Made by a program: the position numbers and the translations under genes | The notes under the pieces: model-generated | What the model saw: the letters and a program-made list of their open reading frames with translations, nothing else | Databases searched by the model: none | What the model was told of the DNA's origin: nothing | In this document: piece after piece, positions 7,080 through 14,262 of the stretch | Layout of the letters: every line of letters begins with the position of its first letter | Position numbering within the stretch: the first letter of the stretch is position 1 | Assembly (NCBI GenBank): GCA_045533055.1 | Contig: JAZSHD010000125.1 | Span: forward strand, 1-29,838 | Direction of reading: 5' to 3' | DNA length: 29,838 nucleotides | DNA from: SIG78 sp045533055 | Lineage (GTDB): Bacteria > Verrucomicrobiota > Lentisphaeria > Victivallales > Victivallaceae

Positions 7080-8075
7080 TTATTTCTTGTTATCTTTATT
7101 CAAGCCGGGGAGATTTTTAATGAATTTCACAGTTCCGTCAACTGCTCCGCCGACGGCTTCTCCGGCACCTTCCACGCCGCTGACGATGCCTTTGCCGACT
7201 GCATTGGCTCCTTTGCCGACCGCATCGGCACCGCTGACGATGCCTTTGCCGACCGTATCGGCACCGCTGACGATGCCTTTACCGATAGCGTCAAAGTTGA
7301 CAACATTGGCGATTTCAGCCATGATCCGCACCAGCACTTCCTGAATAGCACCTGCCATATCGGTTTTTTCGCCCACATTTTCCATGGAGATCGGCACCAG
7401 CGGTATGCTCATAGTAGTTTTAAGCATGCCGGAAGAAACCGTTACTTTGGAGTTTTTCAAGATAAGTTTGCGGATAACCACCTGTTTTTGTGCGGCGGGC
7501 TTTTCTTCAGCTTGCTTTTCTTCTTTAGCTGCCTGGGCTTTCTTTTTATCCGCCCCGGTGTTTTTTTCCACATTTTTCAGCAGGGCATCCAGATTGCTGC
7601 CTTTGGAAATACCGTATTCCATATCAATAGCCACATCAGATATTTCCAGATGATCCACCACGATTTTGTCGGTCAGCACCGAAGAGGTGTTTAGTGCTAC
7701 ATGCAGATTGCCGACTTTGATCGCCGTGGGATTGTGGAACCCTTCGGCATTGCCAACAGTAAAACCTTTGATTTTTACCGAACCTGCCAGCGGTCTTATA
7801 GAGATACTTTCAACATCCACTTTGGTTCCGGTAATGGCACTGCCCACTGTGCGGGTAGCTGTTGCCGCCACCCGGTCGAGCTGCCACAACAGCAAAAGCA
7901 CCAGCACCACCAGCACGATCAGCACTGTCAGAGCGATTTTGGCGATTTTTTTGCCCCAGGACTTTTTGACAGGAGCTTGGTCAGCATTGTTTTCCACCGG
8001 ATTTTCCACCGGGGGCTCCACCGGAGCCGGATTCTGATTTTCAGCGGCATTGTTTTTGATTTCGTTTTCAGCCAT
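7080..8075 (-). CDS. AsmA-like single-pass envelope protein with glycine-rich 11-residue repeats
   Basis: A 331-residue protein. Residues 1-40 are acidic and proline-rich (two PVENPVEN-like motifs). Residues ~47-66 form one transmembrane helix (IALTVLIVLVVLVLLLLWQL). The periplasmic part has AsmA-family-like beta features: VGSAITGTKVDVESISIRPLAGSVKIKGFTVGNAEGF, then KVGNLHVALNTSSVLTDKIVVDHLEISDVAIDMEYG. A charged Lys/Glu linker at ~180-200 (KKKAQAAKEEKQAEEK) precedes KQVVIRKLILKNSKVTVSSG. The tail from residue 265 is a tandem 11-residue repeat (GKGIVSGADTV, GKGIVSGADAV, then shortened copies). AsmA relatives act in outer-membrane lipid transport or assembly; placement before lpxB fits, but the exact role is inference. 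AAGGAG lies 6 bases before the ATG; the upstream gene ends 24 bp earlier. Confidence 0.75.
   Translation of the reverse strand: MAENEIKNNAAENQNPAPVEPPVENPVENNADQAPVKKSWGKKIAKIALTVLIVLVVLVLLLLWQLDRVAATATRTVGSAITGTKVDVESISIRPLAGSVKIKGFTVGNAEGFHNPTAIKVGNLHVALNTSSVLTDKIVVDHLEISDVAIDMEYGISKGSNLDALLKNVEKNTGADKKKAQAAKEEKQAEEKPAAQKQVVIRKLILKNSKVTVSSGMLKTTMSIPLVPISMENVGEKTDMAGAIQEVLVRIMAEIANVVNFDAIGKGIVSGADTVGKGIVSGADAVGKGANAVGKGIVSGVEGAGEAVGGAVDGTVKFIKNLPGLNKDNKK
7130..7283 (-). repeat. 33-bp coding repeats in the AsmA-like gene
   Basis: The codons for GKGIVSGADTV are repeated in tandem (33 bp unit), followed by a truncated unit GKGANAV, another GKGIVSG and degenerate G-A-V units up to about residue 316. 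On the plus strand the block appears as recurring CTGACGATGCCTTTGCCGAC. Near-identical DNA indicates recent duplication and possible copy-number slippage. Confidence 0.8.
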
Positions 8076-8099
8076 GATATTCTCCTTACGGTTTTATTG

Positions 8100-9965
8100 T
8101 TATATGATTTTATCTGTTGAGCAAAATTCGGGTAAATATTGTTTCTTTTCCGCCGAAAAACGGCAGCAGATCCCCCAGCCGTTGCCGCAGTTGGAAGAAA
8201 ATGCACAGAAAAACTGATGCGTTCCGGCAGTTAATTCCATCTTTTGCTGGAATTCATCGAGTATTATCGGGTTGCTGGTCTGCTTGCGCATGATTTCTTT
8301 GCCATCGCAGTAAAGAACAAAATTTGCATCAGCTCCGAACATGATCTTAACAGTGCAATCTTCCGCAACTTGGGCTGCAAATTTATAGTAATAGATTTTA
8401 GCGGCTTTATTCAGTTCTCCGGCTTCCCGGGGGCAGGGGACAAAAAAGCTTTTACCGCTTGCCGGTGTAAATTTCAGCTTCGCCAATTCTTCTGCCGGGG
8501 GCAGCCTGAAGCCCTCAAGCTCATCATTACCGAAAACCGCTTCACTTATCAACGCTCCGCTCAAAAGGTTCGATACTTTGCCGGCAGCATAATTGACTTT
8601 GCTTATAAAACAGGGCAGCGAACGGCCGCCTTCGTCGGTTATATTGCAATGGGGCTGCAGCGAACCGCCGTAACAGACCTGATATTTTTTTGCAACAGCA
8701 GTCATAAATGGTATCCGGGTCGTAAAAGTCGCCTTATTGCCCTGTAAATGGGTGTTGACCGCTTCGCAAATCAACTCCCCGGCTTCGTTTGCCAAACTAA
8801 ATCCGCAAGGCAGACTGCCGGATGTCAAATTGCCAACGGTATTGCTGAATTCAACAGTATAAATGGCATTGGCAGTTACTTTGCACATTTTTACTTTTAT
8901 GTTTTTTACTTTGATTTGCGGCATAACACTTTTTTCGCCCCGCAAATACAGCATAGCTTCTGCCATGCGTTTGCCCAATACCGCCACTGCCCGGTTGGAG
9001 AGGTGGATGCAATCGTCCAGCTCCAGATCTATTGCCGGAACACATGTGCAGTTTTTCAGCTGCAAACCCAGTTGATACTGGTCGTTACGAACTGCAAGCC
9101 AGCGGTATCCGGCATTGTCGGTCAAATCTCTTTCAGTAACAAATGATCCCAGCTGCACCAGTACAATGGGCAAAGCGGGATTTTGGCAATCTCTCCGGAA
9201 AGCGGCAAAGAGTTTTTTAGTTTCGCTCTTATAAGCCTGAACTTTTTCGTCCGAACCGGTTTCGTTGCAGCCCTGATACCACAAAAGTCCGGCAACTTTG
9301 CCGCCCAGCATCTTCAGCCGTTCAATGGCAGCTCCATAAAGGGAACCGCCTTTGAGCTTTTTCAATGCCGGATCCCACTGTTCAAGACTGGTGCCGCCGT
9401 GGGCACAGGGGATCACAGCTTGAGGTATACCGGTACGCTTATACATTTCAACAGCAAATGGCAATCCGGGCCCTGCTCCCCGCCCGCGTCTGGGCGGATT
9501 GGCCGGATTGCCGCCATGAACCGGAGCTGCAGCTCTGCCGGGATCATGGATCGGGGCTTGAGCGATCCCCCAGGTGTTATCCATATAAAAAGCGTGAACC
9601 ATGCTGCTGGTTTCCGACAAAGAAGGCATAAATGCCGACCCCGCCATATTGCTTTGACCGGCCAGCAGCCACAAATCTCCCACCAGAATATCTTTGACCA
9701 CAGCTTTTTCCCGGCTTCCGGCAATGGTAAACTCCAATGTGTAAGGCCCGCCGGTGGGCAAATCAGCAATCAAACCAGTCAGTTTGCCGTTGCGGCAGCT
9801 GCCGATACACTTATTTTCAAAACCGCTCACAAGCTCACCTTTGCGGTAAACACGCAAAAATAGTTCTCCAGCCGCCTTTGCCGTTCCCGAAAAAGCGTGT
9901 TCGCTTACTCCGGAAGCATTGCGTTGGAAAACTGCACCATGTTGCAAGCCTGTTCCCAGAAACAT
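8100..9965 (-). CDS. SGNH-type carbohydrate esterase (sialate O-acetylesterase-like)
   Basis: A 621-residue member of the sialate O-acetylesterase/DUF303 (SASA) group, which removes acetyl groups from sialic acids or plant polysaccharides. Residues 1-95 resemble the usual beta-sandwich head. The SGNH catalytic domain spans ~95-345: GDLWLLAGQSNMAG with nucleophile Ser105, CAHGGTSLEQWD (190-198), LLWYQGCNET (228-236) and DLELDDCIHLSN with Asp318 and His321. Residues ~500-610 look like a galactose-binding/PA14-type beta-sandwich (ADANFVLYCDGKEI ... ELTAGTHQFFCAF). There is no signal peptide, so unlike many relatives it may act in the cytoplasm on imported sugars. AAGGAG precedes the ATG by 10 bases. 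It is the promoter-proximal gene of the eight-gene run, an odd companion for dapB and lpxB. The acetylated substrate is unknown. Confidence 0.85.
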   Translation of the reverse strand: MFLGTGLQHGAVFQRNASGVSEHAFSGTAKAAGELFLRVYRKGELVSGFENKCIGSCRNGKLTGLIADLPTGGPYTLEFTIAGSREKAVVKDILVGDLWLLAGQSNMAGSAFMPSLSETSSMVHAFYMDNTWGIAQAPIHDPGRAAAPVHGGNPANPPRRGRGAGPGLPFAVEMYKRTGIPQAVIPCAHGGTSLEQWDPALKKLKGGSLYGAAIERLKMLGGKVAGLLWYQGCNETGSDEKVQAYKSETKKLFAAFRRDCQNPALPIVLVQLGSFVTERDLTDNAGYRWLAVRNDQYQLGLQLKNCTCVPAIDLELDDCIHLSNRAVAVLGKRMAEAMLYLRGEKSVMPQIKVKNIKVKMCKVTANAIYTVEFSNTVGNLTSGSLPCGFSLANEAGELICEAVNTHLQGNKATFTTRIPFMTAVAKKYQVCYGGSLQPHCNITDEGGRSLPCFISKVNYAAGKVSNLLSGALISEAVFGNDELEGFRLPPAEELAKLKFTPASGKSFFVPCPREAGELNKAAKIYYYKFAAQVAEDCTVKIMFGADANFVLYCDGKEIMRKQTSNPIILDEFQQKMELTAGTHQFFCAFSSNCGNGWGICCRFSAEKKQYLPEFCSTDKII

Positions 9966-9987
9966 TTCAAAAAAACTCCTTTATAAA

Positions 9988-10007
9988 ACTGTATATCACA
10001 ATACAGT
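9988..10007. promoter_or_regulatory. Perfect 7-bp palindrome over the operon promoter, candidate operator
   Basis: ACTGTAT-N6-ATACAGT is a perfect inverted repeat of 20 bp total. It covers the predicted -10 box and start site of the minus-strand operon, the classical position for a repressor site. No regulator is adjacent, so the binding protein is unknown. Confidence 0.45.
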
Positions 10008-10028
10008 AATTTACATTCCAACTGCCAA
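10000..10028 (-). promoter_or_regulatory. Probable promoter of the eight-gene minus operon
   Basis: TTGGCA (10028-10023) and TGTATT (10005-10000) on the minus strand are separated by 17 bp. Predicted transcription start is near 9993, about 28 bases before the esterase ATG at 9965. Confidence 0.5.
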
Positions 10029-10086
10029 TAAAGCAAAGTTTGGAGAGGCAAAAAGAGGAAAAATTCAATTTTTTTTGATTTTAAAT

Positions 10087-10114
10087 TTGCATTTTCTCTT
10101 TTTTGTTGTATCTT
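10087..10114 (+). promoter_or_regulatory. Probable tRNA-Glu promoter
   Basis: TTGCAT (10087-10092) and TATCTT (10109-10114) with a 16-bp spacer lie 33 bp upstream of the tRNA 5' end. The same -35 sequence and spacing recur at two protein-gene promoters in the window. Confidence 0.5.
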
Positions 10115-10146
10115 AATAGCACAGAGCAAGAGATTGTCTGTAACGC

Positions 10147-10222
10147 GTCCCTATCGTCTAGAGGCCTAGGACACCGGGTTTTCATCCCGGCAACCAGGGT
10201 TCGAATCCCTGTGGGGATGCCA
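10147..10222 (+). tRNA. tRNA-Glu (anticodon UUC), CCA encoded
   Basis: A full 76-base cloverleaf can be folded. The acceptor arm is GTCCCTA with TGGGGAT (including G-U pairs at 1-72 and 6-67), discriminator G73 and a genomically encoded CCA. The anticodon stem CCGGG/CCCGG holds the loop TTTTCAT, giving anticodon TTC. The T arm is CAGGG-TTCGAAT-CCCTG and the D arm contains TCTAGAGGCCTAGGA. A promoter-like site lies upstream and a strong terminator downstream, so it is transcribed alone. No direct copy of its 3' end is visible elsewhere in the window, so there is no sign that it served as an integration site here. Confidence 0.97.
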
Positions 10223-10243
10223 TTTTTTTGCCTTTTTTTGAGA

Positions 10244-10273
10244 ATACCCGCAATTTTTTGCGGGTATTTTTTT
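10244..10273 (+). terminator. Rho-independent terminator after tRNA-Glu
   Basis: ATACCCGCAA and TTGCGGGTAT form a perfect 10-bp stem with a TTTT loop, followed by a T-run (10268-10273). It begins 22 bp after the encoded CCA. Confidence 0.9.
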
Positions 10274-10303
10274 GTGGTTTTCGATGGGCATTTTCTGTAC
10301 AGG

Positions 10304-10516
10304 TCGGGGCAAGCCCGACGATGCGGTTGATGGCGGCTTTTTTTTTGAGAGGGCTTGGGAGATTTTGGGAAGGTTTGAGAGTTTTTGGGTTCACTGCCGC
10401 TACCTGTGGCAATAGTGTGCGTGGCGGCAAAAATTACCCGGATGTTGCTTGCATGGGCAGCGCGTCAACCGGCTGTAAACTCCCAATACTTCCCAAGCCC
10501 TCCCAAATCTTCCCAA
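10304..10516 (+). repeat. Decamer-phased inverted element, copy A
   Basis: The 469-bp stretch between the tRNA and the large glycosidase gene holds no convincing gene and mainly this element. A leader (10304-10339, GGGGCAAGCCCG...GATGGCGGCTT) is shared with copy B. Then TTGRGA/TTGGGT hexamers occur at 10345, 10355, 10365, 10375 and 10385, exactly 10 bp apart. A 90-bp core contains GGCAATAGTGTGCG. Finally TCCCAA, the reverse complement of the left unit, occurs at 10481, 10491, 10501 and 10511. Both arms are therefore helically phased and mutually inverted. Function unknown. Confidence 0.75.
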
Positions 10517-10640
10517 TTCTATCGCACGGCACATCCGGCTTCGTTACACTACGCCGCGACAAGCAGGCGTTCGCTCCACAGCTACACAATGCTTGCCGCC
10601 GGTGGGGCTGTTGCAAGCGTGTGCGTGGCGGCTGGATTAT

Positions 10641-10681
10641 CCTCCGCTGCCTTCAGCGGAGGAGGATGCCGCCTCCGGCGG
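10641..10681. repeat. GC-rich double hairpin after the large glycosidase gene
   Basis: CCTCCGCTG (10641-10649) pairs perfectly with CAGCGGAGG (10654-10662) around a CCTT loop; a second small hairpin CCGCC/GGCGG follows at about 10669-10681. Both lie just downstream of the stop at 10692 on the minus strand. There is no T-run, so this may protect an mRNA 3' end or be part of the repeat-rich spacer rather than a terminator. Confidence 0.4.
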
Positions 10682-10691
10682 GTGCAAGAGC

Positions 10692-13600
10692 TTACTTTAC
10701 CTTTACAATGGTGTAGGTTTTCATAAGTTCTTTGGGCAAAGTTACGGTCAAATTGCCGTTTTCCCAGCTGCTTTTGAGCTTTTTACTGCCCTTGAAGTCC
10801 GGGCTGTCAGCAACGGCAACCGCAGTTTTTGCCACGCCTTTTAGCGTAAAAGTTATATCCTTGCTGATTGCCGGATAAGGTACTTTGGGGTAATGGGGGG
10901 CAAGTTTATCGCCGGCTTTGACAGTTACCCCGGTATAGTTGAAAAAGTGTGCATAGATCGTACCATCGTTGCTTTTCCACAACGCTGTGCAGATTTTTTC
11001 GGGGGCGTTGACTTGCCACACCCGGGCGTTTGCCAGCATATTGCCGTAAAGCTCTTTGACAAATTTTTCCAATTCCGGCTCAAATTTTTCAGTGCGGAAT
11101 CCCGAGCCTTCCCGTTCCCAGAAGGGTGCGGCAAGAACTCCGGCAACATAGATGAATTTACCTTTGCCGAAAGATTTTTCCACCAGCAGCGGAACCTTTT
11201 TGCCCTTCGAAGTCTGCCCGTAGAGTTTGACATTTTCCACTTTGCCTTTGAGCACTCTCAACGCTTGAGCTTGAGGCGGCTGGAAAGTTTCGCCCAGCTT
11301 TTGCACATAGATACTTTTGCCAAGATCCGGGGTAAAGCCGAATACATCCTTGAACGGCCAGACTTTATGAAGTCTGCCCAGCTCATCGCGTACCCCGACA
11401 ACAGTGGTCAATGCCACCAGATTGCCATTGGCAGCAAAGCGTTTGATTGCCTTGACGCCATCGGTTGAAATGCAAGTGTTGGAGGTGAGCAACAAAGCGG
11501 AGTATTTACTTAAATCTTTATCATTAAGCTGATTATCGCAAATAAATTCATAAGATACATTCATGGTATCCAGCGTTTGAGCCAAGCCGAAAAGTTCGCC
11601 TTCAAACCCGATCCCCGCTGCCCAGTCCCGGCTGCTCTGGGAAAAGAGCAGTGCGATCTTGCTGTGAGCTTGCACGCCTTTGCGGGGCATGTTGGCTTGG
11701 GAAGTATCGAACTTCATAAAGTCAGATTGCCCGGGCTTGACCACCAGTTCCGGCAGCAGTGCCACCTGATTGGCCATATTGCTTGCCGCCCACCCGGCAT
11801 AGATCTGCGGATGCCCGGAAGCGTAGATCCACGCCCACACCGGCGACCGGTAAGTCAGGGGCAGCACATTCTTCATCCGGCGGTAAGGCAAAAGCGAGCG
11901 GAAGCTCTGCAAGGGGTTGCGGCTCATTACTTCGGTGCCGAAATAATTGATGGCACGGGCAAGTTCAAAGAGGTCGTGGCTGGAATTGTACCGCACCAGC
12001 GACCGGGTAAAGCCCCAATGGGTAGTATACATGCTCAACACCAGATTTTTATTGTAGGGCATACATTGTTTTCGCAATTCTACAAACCAGTCGGCAACAG
12101 CACTTTTCCGCCAGTTGAACCATTGCCGCATAAGCTCGCTGGATTGATTCTTCAAATTTTTGTCGATTTCGTTGACCGGGTAATAGCAGCCGGTGGCATT
12201 GTAGAATTTATCCCGGCAATGCTGACAGCCGCAGCCGTTGTACCAGTAATGCAATTCGTCGATCTGGAAGCCATCCACCCCCGCTTTGACCAGTTCGGCA
12301 AGATAGTTGTAATAACGCTTGCAGAAAGCCGGGTCGGAGATACAGAGCTGGTAGCTGGGCAGCATGGTAACGGTATCACGGGCGGCTTCGTTGAGCATTT
12401 CTGCCAGCGAGCGGAACCCGGCGTCGATATTCCAGCACAAGGTTGCGTCGTGGTGGTCAATAACTTTAAGACCGCATTTATCAGCCGCCTGACACATCAC
12501 TTTGAATGCGTCGATCCCCCGCTGGATATGGTTGATATAAGTGTGGCGGCTGTGCATGCCTGAAAACATCACCGCATCGTACTTTTTACCGGCAGTTTTG
12601 CTTTTTAAAAGTGCATCGGCTTTTTCCGGAGTATCAGCTTCGCTCAAAGTTGAGGAGTTGCTCAAGGCTTTGAACCAGTGCCCGCCGTTGAGCCAGTTAT
12701 TTTCCGGAGCGTTGATGTCGGGCAAAACCACCTCTTTTTTGAGCTTTTTGAACGGTCCGGCAGCCTCTTTGCCCGGCTGGGGCAAAACAAATGTATCGGC
12801 AGCCAGAGCAAAGACCGGCTTTCTTTTATAGTCGATATTGCGGTAGACCGATGCCGGTTCAAAACCGTCAGAAACCCAGAACCCGCGGTTGAAGAAGAAG
12901 TCTTCCGCATCAGCAGTAAGGAACTGCAACCCGATGGCGGAAACAATGAATTTACCCTCAAATTTTATATCGATAATGCCATCTTTCCCGACATGGAAAG
13001 TTTTGCTGGCAACATGAGCTGTACCGGGCTTGATGCTGATATTTTTTTCCAGAACTTCGCCGTTGACCGAAACCGAGAAGTTGTTTGCCGTACCGCTGCC
13101 GTTACCGGCACCTGTTGTGACCACATAAAAACCGGGAGCCAGATCGCTGCGGCGGAAGGTGGCATCTTTTCCGGCAAGATGCGAATAATAGGCCCCCTGT
13201 TTATGAGCAGTGTGTTCCTCAAGCTCCGGAAATCCGACCCACCCGGCACGGTTGCGTTTGGTGTAGCTGCGTAAATTCAAAGCAGTATAGCAATCGGCAG
13301 TTTCGCTGGCACCGAAGCTGTAAAGATTCAGCGGAGCAAAGGCGTCAGGATAACGGAACTTGCGTTGAGCATGAAGTTTATCATAATCGGCAAATTCGCC
13401 TTCACGGATCACGACTTTCAAACCGGTAAAGTCATGGGCAGTCGTGACGAAGGTACTGCTGGTAAAAACCAGTTCATCATACTTTTTTTCCACATTCCAC
13501 ACGCCCCGGACAGCTCCGCCGCGGTAGGTTGTGCAGTAATCCCCGGCACCGAAGGGACAGAAGTCAAAAATGATTTTCTTATCGCCTTTTTCTGCCGCCA

Positions 13601-14066
13601 GAAAACGCCACGGCCGCTGGGGGTAGGGCTTATCGGCATCGCTGGTTTTGAATTCGCCCTGCACTGGAATAAATGCTCTGCCGTTGCCGGAAAGAGCTTC
13701 GTATTTGCCGCCGGCAAAAACGCTGAACGGCAATCTTATAGACATGCCGCGGGTGCGGTCTTTCTCAAAAATCGGCACATCGCAGGAGAGGCTGATCTCC
13801 ACACAGTTATCCGCACGCAGAGCGATCTCCCGGCGGTATTTATGTTTGGGGTCGTCGTTCCACGCGTTCCAGACTTGGGAACCATCGGGCAAAACTTTAT
13901 GCTCGAACCTGGTGGGCGGTGCCGGAACACTTATATCGATGGCTTTGACCAATACTTCGTTGTTGTATTTGATGACCAGATCATTTTTTTTGCCGGTAAC
14001 GGAAAAAGTTCCGGCAAAGATGGTGATTGCGGAAAACAATAATGTTATTAATGCTGAAAATTTCAT
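10692..14066 (-). CDS. Large secreted glycoside-hydrolase-like protein
   Basis: I start it at the ATG at 14066, preceded by AAGGAG 7 bases upstream, giving 1124 residues; a TTG 21 bases earlier would put the ribosome site inside the gene. The first ~19 residues (MKFSALITLLFSAITIFAG) form a signal peptide, so it is exported. An N-terminal beta-rich half (~20-430) has two sandwich-like regions (one near SHLAGKDATFRRSDLAPGFYVVTTGAG). Residues ~480-800 resemble a TIM barrel of the hypothetical-glycosidase type: KYDAVMFSGMHSRHTY, CGLKVIDHHDATLCWNID, and VDGFQIDELHYWYNGCGCQHC with acidic Asp603-Glu604 and cysteines 612/614/617. Residues ~830-940 look like the glutamine-amidotransferase-like beta-galactosidase trimerisation domain (KYSALLLTSNTCISTDGVKAIKRFAANGNLVALTT). 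I cannot assign a CAZy family. It is monocistronic and flanked by the decamer elements. Confidence 0.8.
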   Translation of the reverse strand: MKFSALITLLFSAITIFAGTFSVTGKKNDLVIKYNNEVLVKAIDISVPAPPTRFEHKVLPDGSQVWNAWNDDPKHKYRREIALRADNCVEISLSCDVPIFEKDRTRGMSIRLPFSVFAGGKYEALSGNGRAFIPVQGEFKTSDADKPYPQRPWRFLAAEKGDKKIIFDFCPFGAGDYCTTYRGGAVRGVWNVEKKYDELVFTSSTFVTTAHDFTGLKVVIREGEFADYDKLHAQRKFRYPDAFAPLNLYSFGASETADCYTALNLRSYTKRNRAGWVGFPELEEHTAHKQGAYYSHLAGKDATFRRSDLAPGFYVVTTGAGNGSGTANNFSVSVNGEVLEKNISIKPGTAHVASKTFHVGKDGIIDIKFEGKFIVSAIGLQFLTADAEDFFFNRGFWVSDGFEPASVYRNIDYKRKPVFALAADTFVLPQPGKEAAGPFKKLKKEVVLPDINAPENNWLNGGHWFKALSNSSTLSEADTPEKADALLKSKTAGKKYDAVMFSGMHSRHTYINHIQRGIDAFKVMCQAADKCGLKVIDHHDATLCWNIDAGFRSLAEMLNEAARDTVTMLPSYQLCISDPAFCKRYYNYLAELVKAGVDGFQIDELHYWYNGCGCQHCRDKFYNATGCYYPVNEIDKNLKNQSSELMRQWFNWRKSAVADWFVELRKQCMPYNKNLVLSMYTTHWGFTRSLVRYNSSHDLFELARAINYFGTEVMSRNPLQSFRSLLPYRRMKNVLPLTYRSPVWAWIYASGHPQIYAGWAASNMANQVALLPELVVKPGQSDFMKFDTSQANMPRKGVQAHSKIALLFSQSSRDWAAGIGFEGELFGLAQTLDTMNVSYEFICDNQLNDKDLSKYSALLLTSNTCISTDGVKAIKRFAANGNLVALTTVVGVRDELGRLHKVWPFKDVFGFTPDLGKSIYVQKLGETFQPPQAQALRVLKGKVENVKLYGQTSKGKKVPLLVEKSFGKGKFIYVAGVLAAPFWEREGSGFRTEKFEPELEKFVKELYGNMLANARVWQVNAPEKICTALWKSNDGTIYAHFFNYTGVTVKAGDKLAPHYPKVPYPAISKDITFTLKGVAKTAVAVADSPDFKGSKKLKSSWENGNLTVTLPKELMKTYTIVKVK

Positions 14067-14103
14067 GGAGCTACTCCTTGATAACAAATAGTTTTATCTG
14101 TTT

Positions 14104-14132
14104 AATATACCATTAAGCAGAATAATTGCCAA
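14104..14132 (-). promoter_or_regulatory. Probable promoter of the large glycosidase-like gene
   Basis: TTGGCA (14132-14127) and TATATT (14109-14104) on the minus strand with a 17-bp spacer. Predicted start is near 14097, leaving a short leader to the ATG at 14066. Confidence 0.55.
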
Positions 14133-14141
14133 CTGCAAATA

Positions 14142-14258
14142 AAAATTTTTCCGCAAAGCGGGCAATACGGTTGATGGCGCCTGACTGCGGGGCAAGCCCG
14201 GCGACACGGTAGATGCTGCCTGACTGCGGGGCAAGCCCGGCAACACGGTAGATGGCGG
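14142..14258 (+). repeat. 39-bp tandem repeat (two good and one degenerate copy)
   Basis: Units begin at 14181 and 14220, each starting CTGACTGCGGGGCAAGCCCG and continuing with a GGCRACACGGTAGATG segment; they differ at only a few positions. A diverged copy (GCGGGCAATACGGTTGATGGCG) occupies most of 14142-14180. A related single unit leads copy A at 10304-10339, so this is the leader module of the decamer element, amplified here. A minus-strand reading frame gives a 13-residue repeat, but nothing else supports coding. Confidence 0.75.
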
Positions 14259-14262
14259 CTTA

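Noticed and set aside
10147..10222. tRNA-Glu as an integration (att) site
   Set aside because: No repeat of the tRNA 3' end and no integrase gene are visible in the window.
10228..10716. Plus-strand frame of 162 codons after tRNA-Glu
   Set aside because: It begins inside the tRNA terminator and covers copy A and the GC hairpins; composition follows the repeats rather than a protein.
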